A DNA stretch of 10,413 nt from Clostridia bacterium (lineage in GTDB: Bacteria; Bacillota; Clostridia; Oscillospirales; CAG-272). Both the position numbers and the translations under genes were made by a program. Shown piece by piece: positions 1-6,984 of the stretch. Position 1 is the first letter of the stretch. The number at the start of each line of letters is the position of its first letter. The stretch is taken from positions 1 through 10,413 of the forward strand of contig JAFQOC010000030.1 in the NCBI GenBank assembly GCA_017420845.1. Direction: 5' to 3'. The notes under the pieces were generated by a model that was given only the letters and a program-made list of their open reading frames with translations, did not search any database and was not told the DNA's origin.

Positions 1-1
1 G

Positions 2-1123
2 TCTGTCATCGTCCCCGCCACCGACGGGATGCACGGCATTGAGGCCGCCGTGGCCGCGGGCATCGTGGCCGGCTGTCCCGACCGCAAGCTGGAGGTGCTG
101 TGCGCCTTAAAACCCGCCGACGCCGAGCGCATCCGCGATTTTCTACATACCACCACCCCCGCCGTCAGCGAGCTGGACACCAAGCACCCCTTCGAGCTGG
201 TCATGACGGGTGAGGCCGCTGTGAACGGTCAGACCGTCACCGTCCGCGTCCACCTGATCGACCGCCACACCAACGTGGTGTCGGTGACCCGTACCGCCGA
301 AGGCGCGACCCAAGACCTCACCGACCGCTACCTCTACGGCGAGTCCTTGGAGCATATCAAGCCCGCAGACCGATCCCTCCTCAACGTGCAGGACATCGTC
401 ACCTACGCCGAGGAGGTGGAGCTGGATGAGGTCAGACCCCTGCTGGAGCGTCAGATCTCCATGAACATGGCCATCGCCGAGGAGGGTCTGCGCAATGAGT
501 ACGGCGCATCCATCGGCCGTCTTCTCTACAACGGCGGTCACAGCGACCTCCGCACCCAGGCCAGAGCCTACGCCGCCGCGGGATCGGATGCCCGCATGAA
601 CGGCTGTGAGCTGCCTGTCTGTATCATCTCGGGAAGTGGCAATCAGGGCATGACCGCCTCTGTCCCTGTGGTGGTCTACGCCCGCAAGTGGCACACCGAC
701 GAGGAGACCCTTCTCCGCGCACTTCTCGTATCCAATCTCATCACCGTCCACCAGAAGACGGGCATTGGCTGTCTCTCGGCCTACTGCGGTGCCATCAGCG
801 CGGGCTGTGGGTGCGGGTGCGGTATCTGCTACCTGGCGGGTGGCCGCTTCAATGAGATCGCCCATACCCTGGTCAACGCCGTGGCCATCCTGTCGGGCAC
901 CATCTGCGACGGAGCCAAGGCCTCCTGCGCCGCCAAGATCGCCATGGCGGTGGAAGCGGGCATCATGGGCTACGACATGATGCGCTCGGGCCGCCAGTTC
1001 TACGGCGGTGACGGCATCATCACCAAAGGGGTGGAGAACACCATCCGCAACATCGGCCGATTGGCCAGAGAGGGCATGAGCGAGACGGATCGGGAGATCA
1101 TCCGCATCATGCTGGGGGAGTGA
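2..1123 (+). CDS. cyuA: L-cysteine desulfidase / UPF0597 (CyuA) family, 5'-truncated by window edge
   Basis: The frame is already open at base 2 (SVIVPATDGMHGIEAA), so the ATG at 29 is internal; by comparison with the ~430-aa family about 60 residues are missing upstream. The family breaks L-cysteine into pyruvate, ammonia and sulfide using an Fe-S cluster, and is related to the alpha chain of Fe-S L-serine dehydratases. Family landmarks visible are SDARMNG, ISGSGNQGMTAS (626 onward) and ICDGAKASC, whose cysteine codons at 905 and 926 are likely cluster ligands; the C-terminus TDREIIRIM is also typical. Oddity: a Gly-Cys alternating run (cysteine codons at 806, 812, 818 and 827). It acts in the cytoplasm. 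Two hairpins follow the stop, so it probably ends its transcription unit. The family call is firm; the substrate (cysteine versus another amino acid) is inferred from the family. Confidence 0.9.
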   Translation, partial: SVIVPATDGMHGIEAAVAAGIVAGCPDRKLEVLCALKPADAERIRDFLHTTTPAVSELDTKHPFELVMTGEAAVNGQTVTVRVHLIDRHTNVVSVTRTAEGATQDLTDRYLYGESLEHIKPADRSLLNVQDIVTYAEEVELDEVRPLLERQISMNMAIAEEGLRNEYGASIGRLLYNGGHSDLRTQARAYAAAGSDARMNGCELPVCIISGSGNQGMTASVPVVVYARKWHTDEETLLRALLVSNLITVHQKTGIGCLSAYCGAISAGCGCGCGICYLAGGRFNEIAHTLVNAVAILSGTICDGAKASCAAKIAMAVEAGIMGYDMMRSGRQFYGGDGIITKGVENTIRNIGRLAREGMSETDREIIRIMLGE

Positions 1124-1142
1124 GAGATCGTATATGGGGCTG

Positions 1143-1167
1143 AGTCAAATTGAATTATTTGACTTTT
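1143..1167 (+). terminator. AT-rich hairpin plus T run after cyuA
   Basis: Perfect 8-bp inverted repeat AGTCAAAT (1143-1150) / ATTTGACT (1157-1164) with a 6-nt loop, followed directly by TTTT. It starts 20 nt after the cyuA stop. The stem is AT-rich and so probably weak alone. Confidence 0.55.
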
Positions 1168-1182
1168 CACCTGTAGAAGAGC

Positions 1183-1229
1183 AACAAAAAACCAAGATCA
1201 ATCGGCTGATTTGACCTTGGTTTTTTGTT
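1183..1229. terminator. Long inverted repeat, probable intrinsic terminator
   Basis: Perfect 14-bp arms AACAAAAAACCAAG (1183-1196) and CTTGGTTTTTTGTT (1216-1229). The T run lies inside the 3' arm and a matching A run in the 5' arm, so it could work from either side. The inner sequence has a further ATCA/TGAT pairing. It insulates cyuA from mscS. Confidence 0.7.
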
Positions 1230-1240
1230 ATGGTTGCACA

Positions 1241-1265
1241 TAGCGTTCACAATTTATGAATGCTA
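1241..1265. repeat. Imperfect inverted repeat upstream of mscS
   Basis: TAGCGTTCA (1241-1249) pairs with TGAATGCTA (1257-1265) with one G-T wobble and a 7-nt loop. It lies about 85 nt upstream of the mscS -35 box. It could be an operator or simply a third hairpin after cyuA. Confidence 0.35.
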
Positions 1266-1349
1266 TGAAGCAGCCCCTTCCTCCTTTGGAACCTTTGAGC
1301 GCCGCAAAATATTGTGCATTGTGCAAAGTATGGTTTTTTTCATTTCTTC

Positions 1350-1378
1350 TTGACTTTGGACGAAAAAGATGCTATAAT
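1350..1378 (+). promoter_or_regulatory. Sigma-A promoter of mscS
   Basis: -35 TTGACT (1350-1355), 17-bp spacer, -10 TATAAT (1373-1378). The predicted 5' leader is only about 28 nt. Its position rules out translation from the upstream in-frame ATG at 1314. Confidence 0.85.
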
Positions 1379-1399
1379 AAACCTACAAATTCAACCCTC

Positions 1400-1405
1400 G
1401 GGAGG
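1400..1405 (+). promoter_or_regulatory. RBS deciding the mscS start
   Basis: GGGAGG ends 7 nt before the ATG at 1413. The alternative in-frame ATG at 1314 lies upstream of the promoter. Confidence 0.85.
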
Positions 1406-1412
1406 TTTATTT

Positions 1413-2228
1413 ATGGAATGGTTTGAAACATTGCTGAACACCCTGATCAATTGGGCAACGACCACGGGCGTCAAGCTCATCATCGCCCTGGTGATCCTGC
1501 TCATCTCCTTTAAGATCATCAAGGTCGTCTGCCGTAAGATCGAAAAATCGGGTGCCAAGAAGAACGCCGACAAAACGGTCATGCGGACACTGGCCTACGC
1601 GCTGGGTCTGGTGCTCAGAGTTGTTGTTCTGGTGTGCCTTGTGGGATACCTCGGCATTGATACCAGCGGCATTACCGCACTCATCGCATCCTTCGGTGTT
1701 TGCGTGGGCTTGGCCGTAAACGGTGCGCTGTCGAATCTGGCGGGCGGTGTCCTGATCCTGCTCACCCGTCCCTTCCGCGTGGACGACTTCATCGAGGCAC
1801 AGGGTATCTCGGGAACGGTGGCTGACATCCACATCACCAGCACCAAGATCATCACCGGCGACAACAAGGTTGTGTACGTGCCCAACGGCGCTCTGGCCAA
1901 CGGGAACATCATCAACTACTCCGAGAAGGATACCCGCCGCGTGGATCTGGACTTCTCGGTCGCCTATTCCGCGGACAGCGACAAGGCCAAGGCCATCATC
2001 ACCGAGATCCTGGAGAAGCATGAGCTGGTCCTGAAGGATCCCGCTCCCTTCGTCCGTATGTCCGCTCACGGCACCTCGGCCATCGTCATCAAGACCCGCG
2101 CATGGGTCAAGAATGCCGACTACTGGACTGTGTATTTCGACGTCACCGAGGCTGTCAAGGCTGAGTTTGACAAGAACGGCATCGAGATCCCCTTCCAGCA
2201 GCTGGACGTGCATATCAAGAATTCCTGA
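1413..2228 (+). CDS. mscS: MscS-family small-conductance mechanosensitive channel
   Basis: A 271-aa integral membrane protein, close to the 286 aa of E. coli MscS. Channels of this family open under membrane tension and release solutes during hypo-osmotic shock. Predicted membrane segments are near residues 20-40, 58-80 and 88-118. The third carries the pore-helix pattern GLAVNGALSNLAGGVLILL followed by RPFRVDDFIE, matching the Gly/Ala-packed TM3 and RPF turn of MscS. The cytoplasmic beta domain has VPNGALANGNIINYS (compare IPNGKIIAGNIINFS), and the C-terminus GIEIPFQQLDVHI is the usual family ending. The start at 1413 is fixed by the promoter at 1350-1378 and the GGGAGG RBS. It is a single-gene unit between terminators. 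The extra-long N-terminal domain of MscK/YbdG-type members is absent. Confidence 0.95.
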   Translation: MEWFETLLNTLINWATTTGVKLIIALVILLISFKIIKVVCRKIEKSGAKKNADKTVMRTLAYALGLVLRVVVLVCLVGYLGIDTSGITALIASFGVCVGLAVNGALSNLAGGVLILLTRPFRVDDFIEAQGISGTVADIHITSTKIITGDNKVVYVPNGALANGNIINYSEKDTRRVDLDFSVAYSADSDKAKAIITEILEKHELVLKDPAPFVRMSAHGTSAIVIKTRAWVKNADYWTVYFDVTEAVKAEFDKNGIEIPFQQLDVHIKNS

Positions 2229-2251
2229 TCGAGCTGCTTCGGTCTCATAGG

Positions 2252-2282
2252 AAAGGGCGCCGCGTTTGCGGCGCCCTTTTTT
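2252..2282. terminator. GC-rich intrinsic terminator, shared by convergent genes
   Basis: 9-bp stem GGGCGCCGC (2255-2263) / GCGGCGCCC (2268-2276), loop GTTT, followed by TTTTTT; the 5' side has AAA, giving a weaker T run for the minus strand. It sits between the 3' ends of mscS and the minus-strand gene ending at 2296, so it probably serves both. Confidence 0.9.
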
Positions 2283-2295
2283 GCTTTGTGTTGTT

Positions 2296-3105
2296 TTATG
2301 CCTTCCCGAACAGGGCACGCACCTTGGCGGCTTCGTCGGGGGTGAAATCCTTGCGGCGGATCAGCTCCTCCAGACGGTTTTCCCATCGGTAGCGGACTTG
2401 GGAGGGGGAGACGTGGGATTTGATGTAGAGCAGGGTGTCCAGATCCCCGGTGCCGCCGTAATCGTACCGCCGTCCGTCCTTGGTGCGGATCTCGGCGCGC
2501 AGGGTCAGGCCGTAACCCTTGGAACGGCGGTGAATGGCGAAGGTCACGGTATCGATGTCCTCCTGCCCGTAGCGGCGTTGCTCCCGATTGAACACGCTGT
2601 AGACCGTGATGCTCATGTCCTCGCGGAGACTGCTGCGGCCGTACAGGGCCAGCGGAGTGAGCAGGAGGGTGACCGCCAAAGCCCCCACGGCAAGCCGCAG
2701 GATGAATCGGCGGTACCGCTTCTCCGAGGGACGGACGTAGGGCTTGGGACGGTCCTTCATGAACAGAGGATAGACGGGAGCATAATGGACGGAGCCGTAG
2801 GGGATGCCCTTTTTGCCGAAGATGGGCTTTTTGTCCCCGTAGGCGGTAAGGAGCCCGCCCATGGTGATGATGGCGAAGACCGTCAGAAAAGGGGCCGCCC
2901 AAAACACGCTTCCCCGCGCCGCCGAGCACATGACGGTGGGATCGGCGTAGGCGATTTTTTGCTGCAAAGAAAACAGGCCGAGCAGCATTCCGAAGAGCAG
3001 AGCAAGGTCTGCGAGGAAGAGGCAGACGTACACGGCCTTATCTAACCCCGACAGAGGCGGCGGACGGAGAGCCGGGGACTTGCGCTTGGATTTCTTTTTG
3101 CTCAT
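2296..3105 (-). CDS. Unrecognised membrane protein with three predicted helices
   Basis: 269 aa; I do not recognise the family. It begins with a very basic, Pro-rich cytoplasmic tail (residues 1-20, SKKKSKRKS), then hydrophobic segments at about 24-46, 67-89 and 134-155, with a basic, Tyr/Pro-rich loop (92-133) between the second and third. The C-terminal ~110 residues are soluble and charged, with a YDYGGTGDLDTLLYI stretch and a final helical part ending FTPDEAAKVRALFGKA. No catalytic motif is visible. The start is supported by AAGGAG at 3112-3117, 6 nt upstream, and a near-consensus promoter at 3154-3182. It is monocistronic and convergent with mscS. The expression signals suggest a real gene; function is unknown. 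Confidence 0.8.
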   Translation of the reverse strand: MSKKKSKRKSPALRPPPLSGLDKAVYVCLFLADLALLFGMLLGLFSLQQKIAYADPTVMCSAARGSVFWAAPFLTVFAIITMGGLLTAYGDKKPIFGKKGIPYGSVHYAPVYPLFMKDRPKPYVRPSEKRYRRFILRLAVGALAVTLLLTPLALYGRSSLREDMSITVYSVFNREQRRYGQEDIDTVTFAIHRRSKGYGLTLRAEIRTKDGRRYDYGGTGDLDTLLYIKSHVSPSQVRYRWENRLEELIRRKDFTPDEAAKVRALFGKA

Positions 3106-3153
3106 GGTCGGCTCCTTTCACGGAAATGCTTGCGGCGTTGGATTGTTTATTGT

Positions 3154-3182
3154 ATTATAACATACGTTCATTCGATTGTCAA
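3154..3182 (-). promoter_or_regulatory. Consensus sigma-A promoter for the 2296-3105 gene
   Basis: On the minus strand: -35 TTGACA (3177-3182), 17-bp spacer, -10 TATAAT (3154-3159). Both hexamers are perfect. The rest of the interval up to 3343 shows no gene or clear site. Confidence 0.85.
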
Positions 3183-3343
3183 TGGATCTCACGTAATTTC
3201 TACTGTTTCTTGATTGTTTTCGAAAGTCAAACGGGCAAAGCACCACGCCAAGCTCGAATTTCACAGCATTTCGTATCCCTCCATCAAATATGCGCAGTAT
3301 GCCGTATACTCATCCGCTTGTCAGCAAACCGTTCCGAGAAAAG

Positions 3344-3371
3344 GAAAGCCCCCGCATCCGCGGGGGCTTTC
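3344..3371 (-). terminator. Intrinsic terminator after the first surface paralogue
   Basis: Perfect 12-bp stem GAAAGCCCCCGC (3344-3355) / GCGGGGGCTTTC (3360-3371) with a 4-nt loop. On the minus strand it is followed by CTTTTCTC. It lies 17 nt after the stop of the 3388-5034 gene. Confidence 0.9.
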
Positions 3372-3387
3372 GGTATGGTAGGGGAAA

Positions 3388-5034
3388 TTACTCGTCCTTT
3401 TTCTTCAAGGCCACAGCGGCGGCCATGGCCATCAGCAGGCCGGTCACGCCAAAGCCAACCACGGAGCCGCAGCCCTTCTTCTCCACGTGGGCGTCGGTGG
3501 GAGCCTCGGTGCCCGCGTCGGGAGCGTCGGTGGGGGCCTCGGTCACGTCCACGGGGGCGTCGGTGGGTGCCTCGGTGGGAGCCTCGGTCTCCTGGGCGGT
3601 GGTGTCCTGCACCACGGAGTCGGGATCAAAGAAGTCAGCCTCGTAGAGGTCGGTGGGATCGTTCTGGTAGAACTTGATCCAGGCTATGTCAAAGGTCTCC
3701 TGGGCGAATTCCTCGGCACCGTAGAAGGGGACCAGGCACAGATTGAGGATGAAGTAACTTCCGTCCCAGCCGGGCTCGCCCGTCATGTAGAAGATGGCGG
3801 TGTGCCACTCACCGTCGGTGCCCACCGAATCGTAGTAGCACATATCCAGATCGTACTCGGGCGTCGCGCCGGTACGGTAGGACAGGCCCAGATCCCCGCC
3901 CTTGGGGGAGGAGGTGCGGTAGCGGATGACGATGTAGTCACCGCGGGTGCCCACGATGTTGCGGGGGTACTTGGAGCTGAAGGCGTAGGCGTAGCCATCG
4001 GGCGTCAGGGAGGTGATGCGCATGAAGGACATATCCCCCTCGGTGACGTAGTCCACGGCGGCGTTCTCGCCCTCAAAGGTCTTGACCACGGCCTCGTCGG
4101 CCATGTCGATCATCTCCATGAGCTTGTACTCTCTGTCCTCCTCGCTCATGCCGGGGATCTCCACGGGCTTGATGTCCAGGCCGTCGGGCTTACCGGCGAA
4201 GGTCACGAGGGCGAACTTGGAGACGTCCTTGGAGAGAGGGCCGCTGATGCCGCGGGCGAACATGAGGTGCCAGTAATCGTTGGGGGTCTCGGCCTCACCG
4301 TTGGTGGACAGCACCCAGGCGTAGTTCATGGTATCGCCGTTCTCCACGGTGCGGTCGGTCAGACCCAGGACCGTCTGGAGATGGATGCGGATCTCGTAGC
4401 GGAGCACCTGGTTCTCCTTGTCGTAGTAGCCCACGAAGTCCTCCCCGGGCTTGGGCAGGTAGGTGCCGAACCAGTTGAAGGTCAAGGACTCGTTGGTCTC
4501 GCTGTGGACGCCGTAGCCCAGCTCGATGTAGTCGTTGGTGCCCGTCGCGTCGGCGGGGGCAATACCCACCTGGAGACAGTTGTAAGCCCACAGGTACATA
4601 TCGCCGCCCATGGCCTCGGGGGTACAGGAGAAGCCGTTGACGAGGTTGACCTCAAAGGCCAGGTACAGGTAGATACCGTCCCAACCCCAGTAGGGCTTGA
4701 TGGCATCGCCCTGGGTACCCTCGTAGAAGGTGGTAAAATCCTCCTCGGTGGAGCCGTCCGCACCGGAGTTGGCGAGCCAGGACAGGTAGTCCTCGTACAG
4801 CTCGAAGGGGATGTACTCATTCTTGCCGATGGTGCCGTCCAGCTTGGGGGCGATGTGCAGGAAGGGGACCTCCCACGCCACGTCCCCTTCGCCTGCCTTG
4901 CCGGCGATGATCTCGTCGATCTTTTTGGCTTCCTCGGTGTAGTGTCCGTCCTTGTTGACGACGGCGGACGCGGTAATCGTACAAAGAATCAACAGAGCAG
5001 TCAAGCAAAGGGCAAAGGCAAATAGCTTTTTCAT
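3388..5034 (-). CDS. Secreted, membrane-tailed two-domain surface protein (CBM9/DOMON-like), paralogue A
   Basis: 548 aa. Signal peptide 1-24 (MKKLFAF...TASA|V). Residues ~52-288 resemble the CBM9/DOMON-type beta-sandwich: APKLDGTIGKNEY at its start, WGWDGIYLYLAFEV, then DYIELGYG and RYEIRIHL. Residues ~311-457 form a second predicted beta-sandwich with GEWHTAIFYM, a GWDG turn and FDIAWIKFY, as in galactose-binding-like modules. A Thr/Glu/Ala/Pro linker (483-515) follows, then the tail KKGCGSVVGF, a hydrophobic helix (~523-542) and KKKDE. This is a tripartite sorting-type tail like MYXO-CTERM, without LPXTG. No catalytic residues are evident, so a ligand- or glycan-binding surface role is inferred. 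RBS AAGGAGG (5043-5049) is 8 nt before the ATG. It has its own promoter and terminator. The family name is tentative; the architecture is clear. Confidence 0.85.
   Translation of the reverse strand: MKKLFAFALCLTALLILCTITASAVVNKDGHYTEEAKKIDEIIAGKAGEGDVAWEVPFLHIAPKLDGTIGKNEYIPFELYEDYLSWLANSGADGSTEEDFTTFYEGTQGDAIKPYWGWDGIYLYLAFEVNLVNGFSCTPEAMGGDMYLWAYNCLQVGIAPADATGTNDYIELGYGVHSETNESLTFNWFGTYLPKPGEDFVGYYDKENQVLRYEIRIHLQTVLGLTDRTVENGDTMNYAWVLSTNGEAETPNDYWHLMFARGISGPLSKDVSKFALVTFAGKPDGLDIKPVEIPGMSEEDREYKLMEMIDMADEAVVKTFEGENAAVDYVTEGDMSFMRITSLTPDGYAYAFSSKYPRNIVGTRGDYIVIRYRTSSPKGGDLGLSYRTGATPEYDLDMCYYDSVGTDGEWHTAIFYMTGEPGWDGSYFILNLCLVPFYGAEEFAQETFDIAWIKFYQNDPTDLYEADFFDPDSVVQDTTAQETEAPTEAPTDAPVDVTEAPTDAPDAGTEAPTDAHVEKKGCGSVVGFGVTGLLMAMAAAVALKKKDE
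3490..3588 (-). repeat. Linker-encoding degenerate repeat in paralogue A
   Basis: Encodes residues 483-515, built from TEAP/TDAP units. On the plus strand it appears as repeated GCCTCGGT and GCGTCGGTGG-type blocks. It is a low-complexity extracellular spacer, prone to slippage. Confidence 0.75.
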
Positions 5035-5070
5035 GTGTATGGCCTCCTTGTTTGATGTCGGTAGGATTTC

Positions 5071-5085
5071 CCGCTTTATGGGCGG
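5071..5085 (-). promoter_or_regulatory. Leader inverted repeat of paralogue A
   Basis: CCGC (5071-5074) and GCGG (5082-5085) can form a small stem in the transcript leader, between the -10 box and the RBS. The same place in paralogue B has a perfect 5-bp version. Confidence 0.35.
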
Positions 5086-5096
5086 TGAGTACTCTA

Positions 5097-5124
5097 ATTA
5101 TAACAAAATTACGGGATTTGTCAA
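5097..5124 (-). promoter_or_regulatory. Sigma-A promoter of paralogue A
   Basis: Minus strand: -35 TTGACA (5119-5124), 16-bp spacer, -10 TATAAT (5097-5102). The spacer and flanks are nearly the same as at 6957-6984. Confidence 0.85.
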
Positions 5125-5171
5125 TAGGGGATGAAGATAATTGTGCAATATTTTATGAAATTGAAATAAAG

Positions 5172-5222
5172 CCCTCACGGATCTCTGCCCCCGCTTTGCA
5201 GGGGTAGGGGAATCCGTGAGGG
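5172..5222 (-). terminator. Terminator after paralogue B
   Basis: 11-bp outer stem CCCTCACGGAT (5172-5182) / ATCCGTGAGGG (5212-5222) with an inner GC-rich hairpin, followed on the minus strand by CTTTATTTC. It separates the two paralogues into independent units. Confidence 0.75.
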
Positions 5223-5241
5223 ATTTCGATATGGTTGGGAA

Positions 5242-6894
5242 TTATTCGTCCTTCTTCTTCAACGCCACAGCGGCGGCCATAGCCACCAGCATGGCGGTCA
5301 CGCCAAAGCCAACCACAGAGCCGCAGCCCTTCTTCTCTACGGGGGCGTCGGTGGGAGCCTCAGTGCCCGCGTCGGGGGTGTCGGTGGGGGCCTCGGTCAC
5401 GTCGGGCGCGGCGGTAGGCGCCTCGGTGGGAGCCTCGGTCTCCTGGGCGGTGGTATCCTGCACTACGGAGTCGGGATCAAAGAAGTCAGCCTCGTAGAGG
5501 TCGGTGGGATCGTTCTGGTAGAACTTGATCCAGGCTATGTCAAAGGTCTCCTGGGCGAATTCCTCGGCACCGTAGAAGGGAACCAGACAGAGGTTCAGGA
5601 TGAAGTGCTGCCAGCCTGCCTCGCCCGACATATAGAAGATGGTGGTGTGCCACTCACCGTCGGTGCCCACCGAATCAAAGTAGCACATTTCCAGATCGTA
5701 CTCGGGCGCGAAGAGGGAGCGGTAGGACAGGCCCAGATCCTCAGCCTTGTCGGAGGAGGTGCGGTAGCGGATGACCACGTAGTCGCCCTGGCCGCCCACG
5801 ATGTTGCGGGGGTACTTGGAGCTGTAGGCGTAGGCGTAGCCCTCGGGGGTCAGGGAGGTGATGCGCATGAAGGAGAGGTCGCCCTCGGTCATATAGTCCA
5901 CGGCGGCGTTCTCGCCCTCGAAGGTCTTGACCACGGCCTCGTCCGAGAAGTCGATCATCTCCATGAGCTTGTACTCCTTATCCTCCTCGCTCATGCCGGG
6001 GATATCGGCCACGGGGATGTCCAGCCCGTCGGGCTTACCCGTGAAGGTCACCATAGCCAGCTTGGAGACGTCCTTGGAGTAAGGGCCGCTGACGCCGCGG
6101 GCGAACATGAGGTGCCAGACGTCGTAGGGACCCGTGGTCTCGCCGTTGGTGGACAGGACCCAGCCCATGTTCATGGAGTCACCGTTCTCTACGGTACGGT
6201 CGGTCAGTCCCAGAACCGTCTGGAGGTGGATTCGCATTTCGTAGCGGAGCACCTGGTTCTCTTTGTCGTAGTAGCCCACGAAGTCCTCGCCGGGCTTGGG
6301 GAGGTAGGTGCCGAACCAGTTGAAGGTCAGGGATTCGTTGGTCTCGCTGTGGACACCGTAGCCCAGCTCGATGTAGCCGTTGGTGCCGGTGGCGTCGGCG
6401 GGGGAGAGACCCACTTGGAGGCAGTTGTAGGCCCACAGGTACATATCACCGCCCATGGCCTCGGGGGTGCAGGTGAAGCCGTTGATGAGGTTGACCTCAA
6501 AGGCCAGATAGAGGTAGGTGCCGTCCCAGCCCCAATAGGGTCGGACGAAGTCTCCCTGGGAGCCCTCGTAGAAGGTCATGAAGTCCTCCTCGGTGTTGGG
6601 CACCGTACCCGTGGTGGGGTCGGAGGAGTTGGCGAGCCAGGACAGGTAGTCCTCGTACAGCTCGAAGGGCAGGTACTCGCTCTTGTCGATGGTGCCGTCC
6701 AGCTTGGGGGCGATGTGGAGGAAGGGGACCTCCCAGGCTACGTCTCCTTCACCGGCCTCACCGGCGAGGATCTCGTCGATCTTCTTGGCGTCCTCCACGT
6801 AGAACTCACCCGTGTTGGTGACGGCGGACGCGGTGAGCGTACAAAGGATCAACAGAGCAGTCAAGCAAAGGACAAAGGCGAATAGCTTTTTCAT
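5242..6894 (-). CDS. Secreted, membrane-tailed two-domain surface protein (CBM9/DOMON-like), paralogue B
   Basis: 550 aa, same architecture as the gene at 3388-5034 and largely the same sequence. Signal peptide 1-24; CBM9/DOMON-like domain ~52-292 (APKLDGTIDKSEY, WGWDGTYLYLAFEV); second beta-sandwich ~315-459 (GEWHTTIFYM, FDIAWIKFY); TEAPT-type linker 486-518; tail KKGCGSVVGF plus hydrophobic helix and KKKDE. It differs by a slightly longer loop near residues 90-100 (SDPTTGTVPN) and a shorter loop near 428. Both changes fall between conserved blocks and suggest altered ligand-facing loops. RBS AAGGAGG (6903-6909) is 8 nt before the ATG. It is transcribed from its own promoter, divergent from the lipoprotein at 7123. 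The binding partner is unknown. Confidence 0.85.
   Translation of the reverse strand: MKKLFAFVLCLTALLILCTLTASAVTNTGEFYVEDAKKIDEILAGEAGEGDVAWEVPFLHIAPKLDGTIDKSEYLPFELYEDYLSWLANSSDPTTGTVPNTEEDFMTFYEGSQGDFVRPYWGWDGTYLYLAFEVNLINGFTCTPEAMGGDMYLWAYNCLQVGLSPADATGTNGYIELGYGVHSETNESLTFNWFGTYLPKPGEDFVGYYDKENQVLRYEMRIHLQTVLGLTDRTVENGDSMNMGWVLSTNGETTGPYDVWHLMFARGVSGPYSKDVSKLAMVTFTGKPDGLDIPVADIPGMSEEDKEYKLMEMIDFSDEAVVKTFEGENAAVDYMTEGDLSFMRITSLTPEGYAYAYSSKYPRNIVGGQGDYVVIRYRTSSDKAEDLGLSYRSLFAPEYDLEMCYFDSVGTDGEWHTTIFYMSGEAGWQHFILNLCLVPFYGAEEFAQETFDIAWIKFYQNDPTDLYEADFFDPDSVVQDTTAQETEAPTEAPTAAPDVTEAPTDTPDAGTEAPTDAPVEKKGCGSVVGFGVTAMLVAMAAAVALKKKDE
5341..5439 (-). repeat. Linker-encoding degenerate repeat in paralogue B
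   Basis: Encodes residues 486-518, the same length as in paralogue A but with unit differences (TAAPDV, TDTPDAG). It is a spacer between the folded part and the membrane tail. Confidence 0.75.
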
Positions 6895-6930
6895 GTGTGT
6901 AGCCTCCTTGTTTGATTTCGGTAGAAATTT

Positions 6931-6945
6931 CCGCTATATGAGCGG
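6931..6945 (-). promoter_or_regulatory. Leader hairpin of paralogue B
   Basis: Perfect 5-bp inverted repeat CCGCT / AGCGG with a 5-nt loop between the -10 box and RBS, at the position equivalent to 5071-5085 in paralogue A. Confidence 0.4.
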
Positions 6946-6956
6946 TTAGTACTCTT

Positions 6957-6984
6957 ATTATAGCAGAATTACGGGATTTGTCAA
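6957..6984 (-). promoter_or_regulatory. Sigma-A promoter of paralogue B
   Basis: Minus strand: -35 TTGACA (6979-6984), 16-bp spacer, -10 TATAAT (6957-6962). Confidence 0.85.

Noticed and set aside
143..865. 240-codon minus-strand frame inside cyuA
   Set aside because: Shadow of the clearly conserved desulfidase reading frame.
1314..1412. N-terminal extension of mscS from ATG 1314
   Set aside because: It overlaps and precedes the -35/-10 promoter, and the extension is not like the family; the RBS points to 1413.
3490..3588. CRISPR-like or regulatory direct repeats
   Set aside because: The repetition is the in-frame TEAP/TDAP protein linker, present in both paralogues.
3487..5025. 512-codon open frame on the plus strand (and the similar one at 5605-6885)
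   Set aside because: Antisense to the two surface-protein genes, which have signal peptides, RBSs, promoters and terminators on the minus strand. The plus-strand product is low-complexity Gly/Val/His.
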